Assembly (NCBI GenBank): GCA_021828425.1
Contig: JAKARN010000057.1
Coordinates: 1 to 8,010 of the forward strand
Source: Pseudomonadota bacterium
Lineage (GTDB): Bacteria > Pseudomonadota > Gammaproteobacteria > JAKAQQ01
Direction of reading: 5' to 3'
Length of the DNA: 8,010 nucleotides
The notes below the pieces were generated by a model. That model was not told the DNA's origin. It was given only the letters and a program-made list of their open reading frames with translations, and searched no databases. Shown here in pieces: positions 6,059 through 8,010 of this stretch (positions within the stretch are counted from its first letter, which is position 1; each line of letters begins with the position of its first letter). A program made the translations under genes and the position numbers.

Positions 6059-8010
6059 TCAATAAATCTCGGTCCAATAAATTTCGTCAGGGTTCGCCCG
6101 ATAAATTCCGAAATTGAGCGTACCTGAAGGAGGCTGGTTATCCTGCCCCGTGTCATTCCAGTCGTATTCGAGCCAGCTCGGGATCGTTGCGGTAGTGAGG
6201 ATGAGAGGGCCCGTCGCATTGGGTGCTTTGAACCAAAGATTGAAACTGCCACCCTGAGGGGGCTCACTGAAGTCCTCACCCGTTTTCCCGCTGCCACACG
6301 ATAACCCACTCTGATTTCCTGTTTCCCAAACACAGGTGTCAGATGGGGTCACAGGCCCACCCGGGCTGGGTTCAGAGAGGGCCAAGGTGACTCCCGTCGT
6401 ACAACTGTCATCCGTGGCTGGAACCCATCCGGTTGAAGAACCGAGATAGTATTCCGTTGCCATGAGATCGTTAAGGTCCAGTTCCTCAGAGCCATAAGCA
6501 TTTGGAATAATCAGCCTGCCCTGGCGAATAGTCGGAGCGTCACCCGCTGCAAACCCGATTGTGAAGGTGAATGGATTCTGGGGATAGGCGATTCCATCCG
6601 TATCAATGACCGGGAAACTGACTGTAATGTCCGACTGAAACGGGCTAGCCAAGGGCGCGGGTTTGGAGCCATTGTCCGGCTGGGTGTAAGACAATGGGCC
6701 CGAGAAGGTGGTGGTTACTGATCCAGGTGCCGAGTTTGTGGTGGTGGCTGGCGAATAACCCGCAACTGTGCTATCCACCGTGACGCCCAAGGTCGAGGGG
6801 GCGTTAGGATCAGAGTAACTGGGTGTAATCGCGGGAAGCTTCCACCAATTGGCTCCAGTCCCATAATTGGAATAATTCAGGGTTGTCGCACCTTGCGCAT
6901 TAACTGCGGTGATTGTCACCACGGGTGGGGTGGCATAACTGAGAGGTTGACCCAGGTAGGTGAAGTTGGCTCCACAGCCCGAATCGAAGGTTGACAGATT
7001 CACGGTAACGTCGAAATGATCGGGGGTAAAACGGCCCACATAACTGCTGTTGGGTAGGGATCCCGTGTAATAACTAAAACCAGTTGCATCCACACCAGGA
7101 GTGTTGAGATAGTTGGTCGCAGTGGCCTCTAGGGTGGCGCTGCCTACCTCGCTATACTCCAAGTCATTGACGGTACCACTCCCTCCGGTGACGCTCAAGG
7201 AACCGTTGCTGATGCTTCCCAAAACCCCTTGAGAGGGTAAAAAGGGTGAGACTGCGGATACCGAGACGGGCCATGAGAAATGGGTGAGAACCAGGTTGGC
7301 TGCATTGTCTACTGCAATCCCCGAACCGGTGGGTGCCGTGCAGTTTGGCGCATTGCAGGTATCCGTTGATGACCAGGCATAGGCAGTCACCACAGCCGTG
7401 AAATTTTTACCGGCCGCCGTGAAAACTGGATCAGTCGGGGATTGTGCCCCGGGGTTCCCTTGCACGCTGATGAGCAAGTCATAGGGAATCACAGTCACCG
7501 GAAAACTACCGCAAGTCTGGCCGTTACCCATGCACCAATTCAGGAGATATTTACCGACGTCGGTCGTATCCAGCGTGAAGTCCGCCATCCCGTTCGTGAA
7601 AGCCAGCCGGATGTTGAAGTGTCTGGGTTTACTGGTCGGAAGAGGAGATACGGTTTGCTGTGTATTGCCTGTCACCCCCGGTAACGCTGCACCTTGAGGC
7701 TGATTGGGATCAAGCGTAAGCCATACGGTCATCTTCTGGTGTTTATTGTTTAACCCAGTATTGATATTGCAGCCGTTATAGCTGGTCACGGTCATGCTTT
7801 GGGGGCGGCCCGCGACCGGAATGGCGATCTCGCCAGGGGCGTTGGCCACCACGAGGGAGCCCCCGCTGAAGGTGATGGGGGCCGAGGTGTTGATGATCCC
7901 CGTCCCGAAGTCCTGAACCGTGACCGATACGGTTTCGGCCGTCGGGTCGGTCAGGTTGAGGACGATTTCGCCACCATCCGCTGGAACAAACTGATAGGTC
8001 CACTGGACAG
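6059..8010 (-). CDS. DUF6701 (MshQ-like) surface/pilus-associated protein, N-terminus outside window
   Basis: At least 649 residues are visible; the frame is open to the window edge, so the true start lies beyond 8010 (GTG 7852 is internal). The C-terminal half carries the DUF6701 pattern seen in MSHA pilus biogenesis protein MshQ and relatives: RFTPDHFDV (about 326-334 of the visible part), FTYLGQPLSY (349-358), RQGRLIIPNAYGSEELDL (495-512), DDSCT (533-537) and the end motif FGIYR...IYWTEIY (633-649). The upstream part is a string of Ser/Thr/Gly-rich beta domains with Cys pairs (WCMGNGQTCGSF, CNAPNC), as expected for an exported, disulfide-bonded protein. The N-terminal part that would show a signal peptide or a LamG-like domain is not visible. 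The precise role is unknown; MshQ-like genes usually sit with minor pilin genes, which would be to the right. Confidence 0.88.
   Translation of the reverse strand, partial: VQWTYQFVPADGGEIVLNLTDPTAETVSVTVQDFGTGIINTSAPITFSGGSLVVANAPGEIAIPVAGRPQSMTVTSYNGCNINTGLNNKHQKMTVWLTLDPNQPQGAALPGVTGNTQQTVSPLPTSKPRHFNIRLAFTNGMADFTLDTTDVGKYLLNWCMGNGQTCGSFPVTVIPYDLLISVQGNPGAQSPTDPVFTAAGKNFTAVVTAYAWSSTDTCNAPNCTAPTGSGIAVDNAANLVLTHFSWPVSVSAVSPFLPSQGVLGSISNGSLSVTGGSGTVNDLEYSEVGSATLEATATNYLNTPGVDATGFSYYTGSLPNSSYVGRFTPDHFDVTVNLSTFDSGCGANFTYLGQPLSYATPPVVTITAVNAQGATTLNYSNYGTGANWWKLPAITPSYSDPNAPSTLGVTVDSTVAGYSPATTTNSAPGSVTTTFSGPLSYTQPDNGSKPAPLASPFQSDITVSFPVIDTDGIAYPQNPFTFTIGFAAGDAPTIRQGRLIIPNAYGSEELDLNDLMATEYYLGSSTGWVPATDDSCTTGVTLALSEPSPGGPVTPSDTCVWETGNQSGLSCGSGKTGEDFSEPPQGGSFNLWFKAPNATGPLILTTATIPSWLEYDWNDTGQDNQPPSGTLNFGIYRANPDEIYWTEIY

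Noticed and set aside
7776..8003. 75-residue minus-strand ORF near the right edge
   Set aside because: It is the out-of-frame shadow of the DUF6701 gene, whose own frame is open through to 8010 with normal composition.

Overview
The window reads as a chromosomal segment of a proteobacterium, most likely Gammaproteobacteria or a close relative such as Acidithiobacillia. The evidence is a DUF4124 lipobox-free secreted protein followed by ntrB and ntrC, a DUF2459 (TIGR02117) protein, and a MshQ-like DUF6701 protein, all families typical of that part of the tree. Base composition is moderately GC-rich, and GTG and TTG starts are frequent. The species cannot be named from the sequence.

Layout. 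Positions 1-127 hold a GC-rich hairpin and possibly the start of a truncated minus-strand gene. A DUF2459 exported protein follows on the minus strand (128-868). A 96-base divergent spacer (869-964) carries a candidate promoter for the plus-strand cluster: DUF4124 protein (965-1567), ntrB (about 1593-2657), ntrC (2654-4030) and an alpha/beta hydrolase (about 4027-4836). ntrB/ntrC and ntrC/hydrolase each overlap by four bases, with a Shine-Dalgarno sequence inside the upstream gene, so these three are very likely translated from one message. An arginase-family gene (4907-5818) converges on this cluster from the minus strand. Behind it on the same strand, after a 240-base spacer with a nested inverted repeat, is a long DUF6701 protein (6059 to beyond 8010) whose N-terminus lies outside the window.

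How it works together. NtrB and NtrC are the nitrogen-limitation two-component system. A perfect NtrC-type palindrome (TGCAC-N7-GTGCA) lies exactly at the ntrB start, which points to direct feedback of NtrC on its own genes. glnA, often found just upstream of this gene set, is not present; the divergent neighbour is DUF2459 instead. The arginase-family protein could be a nitrogen-related hydrolase, but its link to NtrBC is only proximity. The DUF6701 protein probably belongs to a pilus (MSHA/type IV-like) or cell-surface cluster continuing to the right.

No mobile element, CRISPR array, rRNA or tRNA was seen. I found no convincing new defence or biosynthetic system; the points of interest are regulatory details and a few unusual protein features.
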